From Vitellaria paradoxa (taxonomy: Eukaryota; Streptophyta; Magnoliopsida; Ericales; Sapotaceae): a DNA stretch of 64,000 nt. Shown here one piece after another: positions 53,381 to 63,430 of this stretch. Numbering within the stretch: the first letter of the stretch is position 1; every line of letters starts with the position of its first letter. Location: assembly GCA_019916065.1 (NCBI GenBank), contig CM034233.1:38418862-38482861 (forward strand). The letters run 5' to 3'. The position numbers and the translations under genes are program-made. The notes beneath the pieces are model-generated. The model did no database searches, had not been told where the DNA came from, and saw only the letters and a program-made list of their open reading frames with translations.

Positions 53381-53387
53381 CTCCCTC

Positions 53388-56300
53388 TCAAGCTGGAGCA
53401 TAGAGATCAAATATGCCCAGCTTGGAACAGAATTGCTGAAATAGAGATCGAGACAAAGGTTTAGTGAATATATCACCCAACTGAGAATTTGAGCGTACAA
53501 ACGGAGTGGTAAGATCTTTCTTAAGTAGGAGATCGCGAATAAAATGACAATCCACTTCTATGTGTTTTGTTCGTTCGTGAAAAACTGGATTGTTAGTAAT
53601 AAAGATGGCAGCTTGATTATTACAATACATTGACATTGGAGCTGAAACTTTAATGCCAAAATCCTGGAGTAATGAACGAACTCAAAGCATTTCTACAGCA
53701 GTACGAGCCATGGCACAATATTCAGCTTCAGCACTAGACCGAGCAACTACTGTCTGTTTCTTACTACGCCAAGTCACAAGATTGCCACCAAAAAAAGTAC
53801 AATATCCAGAAGTAAACCTCCTATCAGACCTACTACCAGCCCAGTCTGCATCACTGTATCCTGTTACATCCAATGTGGCAGAAAGTCGATAAAGTAATCC
53901 CTGGCCTGGAGATCTCTTCAAGTACTTCAAAATTCGACATACAGCATCAAAGTGTGGCTGATGAGTAGCATGCATAAACTAGCTAACAACACCAACAGCA
54001 TATGTAATATCTAGTCGTGTCACAGTGAGATAAATCAACTTTCCTACAAAACGACGATATCTGCCAACACCGGGAAAGGGATAACCACTCTCGGAATCAA
54101 GACGAACTATAGGGTCCATAGGAGTATCAGCTGGTCGTGCACCCAAGAGTCCAGTCTCGGTAAGCAAGTCTAGTACATATTTCCTTTGAGATAGAGATAT
54201 GCCTTGTGAAGACCGAGCAACCTTAATTCCTAAGAAATAACGTAAAACTCCGAGATCCTTTGTGTGAAACTGCCTTGCTAGATGTTGCTTCAACTCGTAA
54301 ATTCCTTTCTCATCATCCCTAGATATAATAATATCATCAACATAGACAATCAGAATAATAGTACCAGTGGATCCATGATGTATGAACACTGAATGATCAG
54401 ATGTAGATCGGCTGAAGCCATAATCTAAAAGAACCTTACTAAATCGATCAAACCATGAACGTGGGGATTGCTTGAGACCATACAAAGCTCGATTTAATCG
54501 GCAAACAAGGTGCTCACTGCCTGAAACAACATACCCAGGGGGCTGGTCCATATATACCTCTTCTTGAAGTTCTCCATGTAGAAAGGCATTTTTAATGTCC
54601 AATTGAAACAAAGGCCAAGATCGACTTACTGCCACTGCCAGAAGGATACGAACTGAGTTAAGATGAGCAACTGGAGAGAAAGTCTCCAAATAGTCAATGC
54701 CATAAGTCTGTGTATATCCCTTAGCTACCAATCGAGCTTTGAGTCGCTCAACAGATCCATCTGGTAAATACTTGATAGTATTACCCATCGACACCCCACT
54801 GTCTTCTTTCCAGGTGGAAGAGATATAAGTTCCCACGTATGATTATGATATAATGCACGCATCTCCTCATCCATCGCTGATTTCCAGTCCGGTGACAATA
54901 AGGCCTACTCATAAGAGGTAGGAATAGAAACAGAGGACAAAGCACAAATAAAGGATCGTAGACGAGGTAATGTACGATGATAAGAAACAAAGTTAGCAAT
55001 AGAATGTTTAGTGCGAGTATGTTTACCTCGTCGTAGGGCAATGGGAAGGTCATCAATAGAAGGTATAGGTTCAAGCTCAGGAGATATAGTGTTATGATCT
55101 TCAGAGGTTGCGGAAGCATTTGTGGCAGGTGGCTCAGGATCCACAGGTGGAGAGTTGACCGGTGCTAAGTGAGCGGTAGGACGAGATCGACAATGATATA
55201 CCTGCAAAGGAGGAGATCCCTGTAATAATGGAGGCAGACTAGGGCTAGGAGCAGGAATAACGGGATCAAGGAGAACAAGATCATCCAAAGGAGTAGTAGT
55301 CAACTCCCCCCTCTCAGGAGGAAGGAGAAACCTCCCCCTCACGAGGAAAATAAGAAGTAGACTCAAAAAAGGTAACATCAGCACTCACAAAGATTCGTCT
55401 AGAAGAAGGGTGATAACAACAATAACCTTTTTGAGTACGAGAATAGCCAAGAAAAATGCATCGTCTGGCACGAGGGGAGAGTTTATCTAAACCGGGATCG
55501 AAGTTATGAACAAACGTAACACAACCAAAAGGACGAGGAGTTAGGGAAAATGGGGAAGTGGAGGGATATAGAAGAGAAAAGGGAGATCGATTACCCAGAG
55601 AAGTCGATGGAACTCGGTTAATAAGGTAACAAGCAGTCAAAACCGCTTCACCCCAATATGGTTTGGGAACATTCATATGTAAACACAAGGGACGAGCCAC
55701 ATCTAACAGATGACGATGTTTGCGTTCAGCAACACCATTTTGTTGGGAAGTATGAACACAAGTGGTCTGATGAATGATGCCCCGTTCAACACAAAAGGTA
55801 TTCATGATAGATTTAGTGTATTCCAAGGCATTATCAAAACGAAAAATTTTGATGCGTTTATCAAATTAGGTAAGAATTTCATTGTAAAAACGTAAAACAA
55901 TAGCAGGTAATTCTGAACGGTTTTTCATTAGAAATAACCAAGTCATTCGAGAGTAATCATCCACAAAAATAACAAAATACCAATATCCATTAAATGTTGA
56001 AACTCGAGAAGGACCCCAAATGTCCGTGTGGACTACATCAAAAGGTTTGGACTCACAATTATTATGACTAGGAAAGGAACTACGGTGATGCTTGCCTAGC
56101 TTACAGGCTTCACAATCAAGACTTGAAACAGACTCTAAACTAGGAACTGCTAACTTGAGTCGACCCAAGGAGGGATGTCACAAACGGCAGTGCCATTGAA
56201 AAGGAGAGACAATTGTACTGAAAACAAAATGAAAAATAGAAAAGCTAGCAGGATCAAGGTAATAAAGTTCATTCCGCTCACATCCCGAACCAATCGTCAT

Positions 56301-57265
56301 CTGCGTCCTGAGATCCTGAAAGACACAAGAAGAAGGGGAAAATGTTATAGAGCAATTTAATGATTTGGTGAGTTGACTAACAGATAATAACTTAAAAGGA
56401 AAATTAGGGACATATAAACTAGAAGGTAGGGTAAGGGATGAGGAAGACTGAAGTAGTCCTTTACCAATAACAGACCGGTAGAACCCATCAGCTAAGGTAA
56501 TACGATGTGTAGTTTGAGTCAAGTCAGAAAATAAAGATGGGTTACCTGAGACATGAGTACTTGCTCCAGAGTCAATAACCCATTGAGGAACAGAATCAGT
56601 AAAACAAGCAGTACTACCCGAATGAGCAAGTGTGGCAGTGGAACTGGAAGAGCGAAAAATACGGAGAGCTTGCACAATAGCATCTAATTCAGCAGCAGAG
56701 AAGGGACCCTATAAATCAGAATGGGGTACTGATGGTTCACCAGAGCTAGCAACACTTGGACCAGAATCTCCCCTCATAGATTCCACAGCAACATGATGGG
56801 TTTGCTTAGGGCGACCATATTTCTTCCAACAATATGGCTCTGTGTGATTGGTACCACCGCAATGATCACATTTCTTGGTTTCTTTCCAAGAGCCTCGAGA
56901 ACCGCCACGAGGAGTACGACCACCACGAGAACCTCCACGAGAATTACCTCGTCCACCACTAACCAAAGCAGCAGAATCAGAACCACTAGAGGAAGAAGGT
57001 GTTGTTCGAGAATGATGACCTAATGAGGAACGCTGTAATCGAGAATATGCATTAGCCATAAAAGGAATAGTCTCTCCAGCCAGAAGTTGATCCCGATAAC
57101 CACGAAGATTATCATCCAGACCAGCTAGAAGCAAAACAGTCATAAGTTCCTCCCTTTGCTTTATCATATCAGCCTTAGTCTCTAGAAAAGGACGAAGCTG
57201 TATCAAACGATCTCCCAACCCCTTCAGATTGCTATAATACTCAGAAAGAGATCTACCATTTTGTC
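53388..57265 (-). pseudogene. gag (C-terminal part) and pol of copia element E
   Basis: Read on the minus strand from 57265: gag C terminus (GDRLIQLRPF, then a GGRGNSRGGSRGGRTPRGG basic stretch), zinc knuckle ([14 protein letters not shown]), protease (VIDSGASTHVSG), pre-integrase (CEACKLGKHH), integrase ([19 protein letters not shown]), RT ([20 protein letters not shown]) and RNase H to LYAPA at 53388. Stops occur near 56709, 56177, 55866, 54909, 53976 and 53680. At least two frameshifts lie near 55320 and 54790. The N-terminal gag is across the nested element, at 58649-59041. Confidence 0.85.
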
Positions 57266-57523
57266 TGTTAAGAAAATAAAAAGAAATAAAAGGAAATTGG
57301 AAAAATTCTGTATACTAAAACTGTATATTAAATTGTGTATTAAACTGTTTATTAAATACAATAGAATAGCAACCCTATTTATAAAGGTGCCAATGTAGAA
57401 TCAGAATAAGAATAGGAAACTAAATTAGAATAAGAATAGGAAACAATAAGAAAATCTATAATGAAAAGGAAAATGATTTCCTAATTATAATTTTTAAATT
57501 TTTATATTTTATATATGTCAATA
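57266..57523 (-). repeat. 3' LTR of the TRIM-like element
   Basis: 258 bp, from TGTTAAGAAAAT to TATATGTCAATA on the plus strand. Equal in length to 58391-58648 and differing at a handful of positions. Confidence 0.88.
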
Positions 57524-57689
57524 CCCTCCCTCAAACTCAAGATGGGAAATTAGAGACCAACTTGAGTTTGAAGACTAAAAACTGGAAAGCAATTACGAAT
57601 ACGCCGTATCTTTGAGACTAAGAACTGGAAAGAAGTCAACACATCCCTATCACTTCGCGCAAGTTACACACCTTGAGAGATCACGAACA

Positions 57690-58140
57690 TAGATTTGATT
57701 AAACGCCGTAAGATCATGAGCCCAAATCTATTAAGGCGCCTCGAAGTCACAAAAACGTAGATCACGAGCCCAAATCTACTAATGTGCCTCGAGGTCACAA
57801 AAAACGTAGATTACGAGCCAAAATCTACTAACAGGCCTCAAGGTCACAAAAACGTAGATCACGAACCAAAATCTACTAACGCACCCTGAGGTCTCAACAA
57901 TGTAGATTACGAGCCCAAATCTACTAACGTGCCTCGAGGTTACAAAAACATAGATTATTAGCCAACATCTACTAAAGGGCCTCGAGGTCACAAAAACGTA
58001 AATCACCAACCAAAATCTACTAACGCGCCTTGAAGTCGCAAAAACGTAGATCACGAGCCCAAATCCATTAACGGATCATAAACGTAAATCAACAGCCCAA
58101 ATCTATTAACGTGTTTCGAGAGCACAAACGTAGATCAACA
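57690..58140. repeat. 60-bp tandem repeat array inside the TRIM-like element
   Basis: About eight imperfect units of 58-61 bp, each with AACGTAGATCACGAGCC, AAATCTACTAACG and GCCTCGAGGTCACAAA or variants. The length is close to a multiple of three, so a minus-strand frame (57779-58054) stays open and shows a repeated VIYVFVTSR...FSRFWL pattern. That frame has no start or family support. Confidence 0.85.
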
Positions 58141-58390
58141 CGAACCGAGCTTACAGGAGAAAACGTGTTGAATGGCCAAAGTACGTAAAGCCATGTGCAT
58201 GTCCCCAATAGAGTGATCGAGGTCTTCAATAGCAAAACTGAAGCAGCAACTAGACATGGAAGTAATATGTAATTGGGTAAAGCAACAACGGAGGCGACTG
58301 TGATGGCAGAAAGGGCAGCACCGACAGCCAAAGATGAGATCATTAGGTGCCTAAGCTACCCAGGATCAAAAACCATAAGCTCTGATACCA

Positions 58391-58648
58391 TGTTAAGAAA
58401 ATAAAAAGAAATAAAAGGAAATTGAAAAAATTCTATATATTAAAACTGTATATTAAATTGTGTATTAAACTGTGTATTAAATACAATAGAATAGCAACTC
58501 TATTTATAAAAGTGCCAATGTAGAATCAGAATAAGAATAGGAAACTAAATTAGAATAAGAATAGGAAACAATAAGAAAACCTATAATGAAAAGGAAAATG
58601 ATTTCCTAATTATAATTTTTAAATTTTTATATTTTATATATGTCAATA
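58391..58648 (-). repeat. 5' LTR of the TRIM-like element
   Basis: 258 bp, immediately beside the Met-tRNA primer site. Matches 57266-57523. Confidence 0.88.
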
Positions 58649-59041
58649 CTGTCGAAAGGAGAAAAGTCGCTCATAAGCTTCAAAAATTTCAAAGACATTG
58701 CTGCACTGAGAGAAGGAGTCAGCTAAAGAGTACCAAATTGCCTTTGACGTATTACAAAGTGATACTGTATGAACTACAGAGGGCTCCAAGCTGTGCCATA
58801 ACCAATTCATAACCACGGCATCTGCAGCACGCCACTGCTTATAATTAACAGACTTTGAATCGGGAGGTAAGTCAGTAATAAAGTGTTCCATCTGTCTACC
58901 AATTAGAAAAATCCGGACAGCATAGGACCATGTCAAATAATTCGTCCCGTTCAATTTTTCACTAGAAATTGATCTTGGAAGACTATCAGATGAAATAATC
59001 GGAATCAAATCGAAGGCCTTCTTAGGAGAATCATCAGCCAT
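58649..59041 (-). pseudogene. gag N-terminal part of copia element E
   Basis: The ATG at 59041-59039 begins MADDSPKKAFDLIPI, followed by [20 protein letters not shown] and [20 protein letters not shown], the copia gag (UBN2) pattern also seen in element D. It stays open to FSFRQ at about 58649, where the TRIM-like element interrupts it. It continues at 57265. Confidence 0.85.
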
Positions 59042-59679
59042 CTTCAACAAATAAAAAAAAAGAGTAACAACCAAACAGACCTTAAGCAGATGAGGACAAA
59101 ACCAGTGGAGACCAATCAGCAGAGGACCTAGACCAGCAACTGAGACAGATCAGCCACGAAGAAAAAGGAGTCGGCCGACGATCAGTAAAAGAAACAAATC
59201 AACGAAGGGCAATGATTGATCAGCCGGCGACCGGACAGCAACGAACCAGAATCAGATCGATCGAGTCTCACCCATTAGATTGAACAACGAGACCTTAGGG
59301 CTGATCGAACAATCCAACCATCAAATTGACACCTTAGGTCGCTGGACAAGGGATGCCCGACGAAGTTCTTTGGCCGGCGAGCAAGACGAACAGTGGCAAC
59401 CAACGATTGAAGTCTTTGGCCGACAAATAAGACCAGCGAGCGACGAGCGGCGAGAGGCCTGCACCAGCAAGTGATGAGCGATGAGCGACGAGCAACGAGC
59501 GACGAGAGACAGCCAAGGTTTTCACCGACGATCGACGTCAATCAAGCCCCTAAGGATTAGTGGGTCTATTGCAGCCGAGTGTAGTCGGAGAGACGCCACC
59601 GCCGATAGGAACACAGTACCTTCTTCTTCCCTCTTTTTTTTTTTTTTTTTTGATTGGAAAATTTCTTGCTCTGATACCA

Positions 59680-59860
59680 AGTTGAAAGCTAAGTGAAAGG
59701 AATTCAGAGACTTAATCAGCCTCCTTCTCTTTCATTATATTTATAATGAACGAATTACATCAAAAAAAGATATTACAATCTGAGGTTTCCTAAATATATT
59801 CAATCACGTATCCTAATTACACTCAATCAAATATTATAAAAATCTTGGAATATTCTAACA
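59680..59860 (-). repeat. 5' LTR of copia element E
   Basis: 181 bp, copy of 53200-53380 with a few substitutions. Followed by the ATGTT duplication at 59861-59865. Confidence 0.9.
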
Positions 59861-60026
59861 ATGTTGAATTATTTATACATTATATTGAAAATAATAAAAT
59901 TTTAGAGAAACCAAGCATATAAGACCAAAAAATAAACCTAAACTAAAGAGAAAAAAACTGATTTTTTTTTTTTTTGGGTTCCGAAACTAGTGCATCCAAA
60001 TTCGAAAACCATACTATAAAATTTCT

Positions 60027-60038
60027 ATATATAAGCAT
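60027..60038 (+). promoter_or_regulatory. Possible TATA box of the PEX12-like fragment
   Basis: TATATATAAGCA lies 76-87 bp upstream of the PEX12-like ATG, with an A/G-rich 5' leader between (60065-60113). This is a plausible promoter spacing for a plant gene. Function not shown. Confidence 0.35.
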
Positions 60039-60113
60039 TTAATTTGCTTCATCTCCATTTTCAACCTTTCTTAGAAGAAAATTTGAAAGAGAGGAAGAAA
60101 GACAGAGGGAGAG

Positions 60114-60212
60114 ATGTTTCAAGTGGGAGGACAAGGGACTCATCCCACCTTCTTTGAGATAGAGGCAGCTCAGCAGCTCCCTTCTAGTCTTAGAGCCGCT
60201 CTCACCTACTCT
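60114..60212 (+). pseudogene. PEX12-like first exon or captured gene fragment
   Basis: The ATG opens MFQVGGQGTHPTFFEIE, followed by AAQQLPSSLRAALTYS. I recognise this as the start of plant peroxin 12, a RING peroxin of the peroxisomal import machinery. Similarity ends exactly before GT (60213), which could be a splice donor (GTCGAT, weak) or a break. No PEX12 continuation was found in the following 3.8 kb, which are poly(T) tracts and copia remnant. The likely sacsin intron location favours a captured fragment. A real exon 1 with exon 2 beyond 64000 is the alternative. Confidence 0.6.
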
Positions 60213-60250
60213 GTCGATGCAAGCAATCCAATCAAGTGCACTGCCTTTTT

Positions 60251-60419
60251 TCTCTTTTTTTTTTTTTTTTTTTTCCCTTTGTTAAACATGTTGAATTATT
60301 TATACATTATATTAAAAATACAAACTGACAAAGTTTTTTTTCTCTTTTTTTTTTTTTTCCTTTGTTAAACATGTTGAATTATTTATACATTATATTACAA
60401 ATACAAACTGACAAAGTTT
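60251..60419 (+). repeat. Two-copy tandem duplication (about 85 bp)
   Basis: A T-run followed by CTTTGTTAAACATGTTGAA, TTATTTATACATTATATTA and ACAAACTGACAAAGTTT occurs twice in a row (about 60251-60337 and 60340-60419). A shorter copy of the core lies at 59861-59886, at the edge of element E. Confidence 0.75.
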
Positions 60420-60489
60420 ATCGTTGCGGAGAATTTTAATAGATATACCAAATTGGGTTTGAATATTAGAATAGAATGATTTAAAATGG

Positions 60490-63110
60490 ATAATAAATCC
60501 AAATGATCTTTCATTAAATAAAGCCAGTAATTCTGGAAAAATCATCCACAAAAGTGACAGTACTTAAAACCAATTTTGAAAATACACGACTTGAACCCCA
60601 AATATCTGAATGCTATAAATCAGGAGGACACAAAGCACTATTATTGACTGTAGGAGGAAATGAAGCACAATGATGCTTTCCTAACTAACAACACTCAATA
60701 AAGTGAAGGATGACTAAGATGACAATGGATCTCTAGGGGAGAAGCAACTGCTAAACAAACTGTAGAGGTTTGCCCAGATGATGCCTCAAGGTAATAGGCT
60801 CTATTGGCTACATGCCCTCCACCAATCTTTTCATTCGTCTTCAAATCCTGAATAATGAAAGATGTAGGGGAAATGGTTTGAACATTTTAACTATGAGGTA
60901 AGTTTACTGGAAGGCATAAGATTAAATGAAAAGGAAGAGACATAAAAGAGAGATGGCAAAGGTAAAGAGTGATATGGATGTACTATACCAACTATACCAA
61001 ATTCACCTACTGAGTTATGATTACCATTAGTTGTGGTAACTAGAGAAATGGTGGAGTATTGAATGTGGGAAAACAATTTAGATGTCCTAGTCATGTGGTT
61101 TGATGCAATTGAATCAAGAATCCAAGGTGCGGAGTGATAGTTAGACAAACAAATAATAGGATTACCTCTTTGAGTAAGAGATGCTATATGAAAAGATGCT
61201 TGGTGAGTCAATTGATACCGCAGCTAAGGGTGCAGAAAATAACCGAATAATTCGAAAACGGAACCAATCCGATCATTTTGGTTCAGGTTGGTTCGAATCT
61301 GCCATTTTTGGTTCAATTTTGGGTTAAAAAATTAGCAAACCGATATTTTCGGTTTGGTTCTTGGATTAATAGATACTCAACCCAAACCAAACTCAAACTT
61401 GAATCGAAAACAAACCGAACCAACCCAAGCTAACCCAAAAAAAAATTATATAATATACAAAAAATTATATAATATTTATATAATATTATAAAAGTAAATA
61501 AAAGAAAAAGAAAAGAGCATGAGACCATGAAACCAAGTTATGTCTCTTGCAACTCAATTAGAGAGCTCTACATTCTCTGAGACACCGTTTAAGAGAGGGT
61601 TGAAAAAAAGGATGAAATAAACTTTCCATTCATGAGATAAAACAGAAATGACAAGACATGATGGAGTAATATTGAATCGATTCATCCCAAGACTCTTGCC
61701 TTGCCAGCCTCATTCATTAACAACAACTCCCATGTATATATACAGAGTCCCCATTAGAGGAACAGCTAGTAAATGAACCAAGGTCAGTCCTTTCACTAAT
61801 TTTCTCTTGCCAAATCACAATCCTTGAACATTCCATCAATTATCTCACTAATTTCCTCTCATGTAAAACTCATTCTGGTACAGATCTTTTAAGTGATAAA
61901 TGTGTAATAAATCTACCAAACCAAAACAGACCCCGGGCCGATTCGACCCAAAGTGAGCTAAATCGAAAATGGACCCGATCCAACCCGAACCAAATTGAAG
62001 CAAAAATCGAACTGAACCAACCCGATATTTTCGGTTTGGTGTGGTTTGGTTCCAATTTAAAATCAGTTTGATTTCAGATCCAAATTTTAGGAACCAAAAA
62101 AATCAATTTGGTTCTAGGATAAGCATGAACCCAAACTAGCCCGACTCATACACACCCCGAATTGTAGGAGTTTATAATACTCCTCACTGGAAGTAGTCAC
62201 TGGTAAAGATGAGACATTCTCACTACCCATAATAACTCCAGGAGAAATAGGCGTAGTAGCCGAATGTGCTATCTATGCCGGTCTACCATGAAGTTTCTAA
62301 CATTTTCACGAAGATATCCTATTTTCCCACAGTGTGTGCATTTTGGCCAAGGGCCCTTCCCCTTACTCTTCCAGTATCTAGCTCGAGTATCTTTAATTAT
62401 ATTTACTAATTTGACTAATGATTACAAAATAAGCAAACTCAGATTTAGCTGCTTATGTGATCAAAAGGGTCTGGGAAGCAACCATTAGCGCTCGTGAGTA
62501 AGTTGGCCAACATAGGAAAAGAAGCACCCCCCTAGAATCTGAGCTTTGACAAGTTCAAAATTAGGATCAAGACTAGTAAGAAATTTCACAACCACCATCT
62601 ATTCTCACTATTTTTTGCATAACATTAATGTCAGCAGAAAATGGCTCAAGAGAATTCAGTTCCTCATACATCTTCTTCAACGTTGTAAAGTATGTAGTTA
62701 TGGAGTTCTAAGATTGTTTTAAGTTTGAAAGTTGAGACATTGTAGATGTGACTCAAATCACTTAAGTAGACCAATTGAATAAGTCCCAGATCTCCTTGCA
62801 AGTGTCCAAATGAGTACAAATATCTGCAACCTTGGCTTCCATCGAATACCAAAAAACACCCACAATATTTGCATCCTCCTGAATCCAAATGCCGTAGGCA
62901 GCCTTTGAAGGGGTTGGAGCAGGGTCAGTGAGCTATTTGTATTTCCCAAGTCTATGCAAGGCAATTTTGACTACTTTGGACCATTGAAGATAGTTATTCC
63001 CATTTAACTTCCTAGTCGTTGAATAATTAAGCCAACTGCTTTGGACAATTGATAACTTTCTTTGGGACGCTATGCAAGAACTAGTCAACAAGGAGGAAAT
63101 GTTTTTTTAG
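60490..63110 (-). pseudogene. Copia remnant G (gag to integrase), interrupted by a MITE-like insert
   Basis: On the minus strand, from high to low coordinate: a gag-like frame at about 63010-62560 (WIQEDANIVGVFWYSMEAKV, CTHLDTCKEIWDLF), a zinc-knuckle-like segment near 62350-62290 (CTHCGKIGYLREN), a protease-side frame at 61211-60891 (APWILDSIASNHMTR), and integrase at about 60640-60540 (HSDIWGSSRVFSK, FVDDFSRI). Its structure matches the linked gag-protease order of copia. The gag reading is cut at 62165 and resumes at 61223 (QLTHQASFHIASL). Badly decayed. Confidence 0.68.
61224..62165. mobile_element. MITE-like insertion rich in GGTTTGGTTC motifs
   Basis: About 940 bp between two halves of copia remnant G. 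The left end reads TAAGGGTGCAGAAAATAACC and the right end, as reverse complement, TTCGGGGTGTGTATGAGTCG. That is a weak inverted match of the GGGTG(T)GC type seen in hAT-like elements. Many AACCGAA / TTCGGTT blocks occur in both orientations, giving strong hairpin potential. No coding capacity. Exact target duplication not resolved. Confidence 0.5.
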
Positions 63111-63430
63111 AGGGCTTTTATGAAAGGTGGTTTTGCAATTAAGGGGATAGTCTCTATTTGGTGGAAAAGATTAGTAAAGATCAAAGCTCTTCCTAAAGTG
63201 ATTTTCTCACTCTCTCTCTCTCTCTCCATCTCTTTCTTTTTTTTTGGGGGGGGGGGGGTAGACAACGTCTCTCGAGGCCATTCTTATTGTTGATAATCTT
63301 TGTAAAATGAGTATATTTTGGATTTGAGCTATGTAAAAGTCTAGTGTTGAGACTTCAATCATATTCTCCTTCAATGTCTAGTGGCTAGAGGTGTTTTAAG
63401 CTTGGTGTTTTCCATTTTTCGTATGAAGAG
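63110..63430 (+). pseudogene. LINE fragment (C-terminal zinc-binding RT region)
   Basis: Discontinuous matches to the plant LINE C terminus: VEKISKDQSSS- and IKALPKVIFSL-type sequence, then ILIVDNLCKMSIFWI and ETSIIFSFNVQWLEVF in shifting frames. A CT and G-run tract (63210-63258) interrupts it. A short decayed fragment only. Confidence 0.45.

Larger units (their letters stand above)
57266..58648 (-). mobile_element. TRIM-like miniature LTR element nested in gag of element E
   Basis: 1383 bp with two 258-bp LTRs (57266-57523 and 58391-58648). The primer site TGGTATCAGAGC (58390-58379, minus strand) abuts the 5' LTR, and a purine tract GAGGGAGGG lies at the 3' LTR. Flanks TTGTC and CTGTC agree at four of five bases. 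No protein is encoded. The interior is largely a 60-bp tandem repeat. Excision joins FSFRQ to NGRSLSEYYS of element E gag. Confidence 0.88.
53200..59860 (-). mobile_element. Copia retrotransposon E, carrying a nested TRIM-like element in gag
   Basis: LTRs at 53200-53380 and 59680-59860 (181 bp each) share the stretch from AGTTGAAAGCTAAGTG to ATTCT(G/A)ACA. A perfect 5-bp duplication ATGTT lies at 53195-53199 and 59861-59865. The primer site TGGTATCAGAGC (59679-59668 on the minus strand) abuts the 5' LTR. gag and pol resemble element D closely but carry several stops and frameshifts. Same transcriptional direction as the host gene. Confidence 0.9.

Noticed and set aside
57779..58054. Open frame with repeated VIYVFVTSR-like units as a repeat protein
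   Set aside because: It results from a tandem DNA repeat whose length is near a multiple of three. No family match and no plausible start context.
57690..58140. Regular 60-bp repeats as a possible CRISPR array
   Set aside because: Whole units including the would-be spacers are repeated. They lie inside a plant LTR element with primer site and LTRs. No cas-like genes exist in a plant genome.
59275..59541. Frames in the leader of element E
   Set aside because: Repetitive Arg/Ser/Asp-rich translation of the untranslated leader between LTR and gag. Unsupported on both strands.
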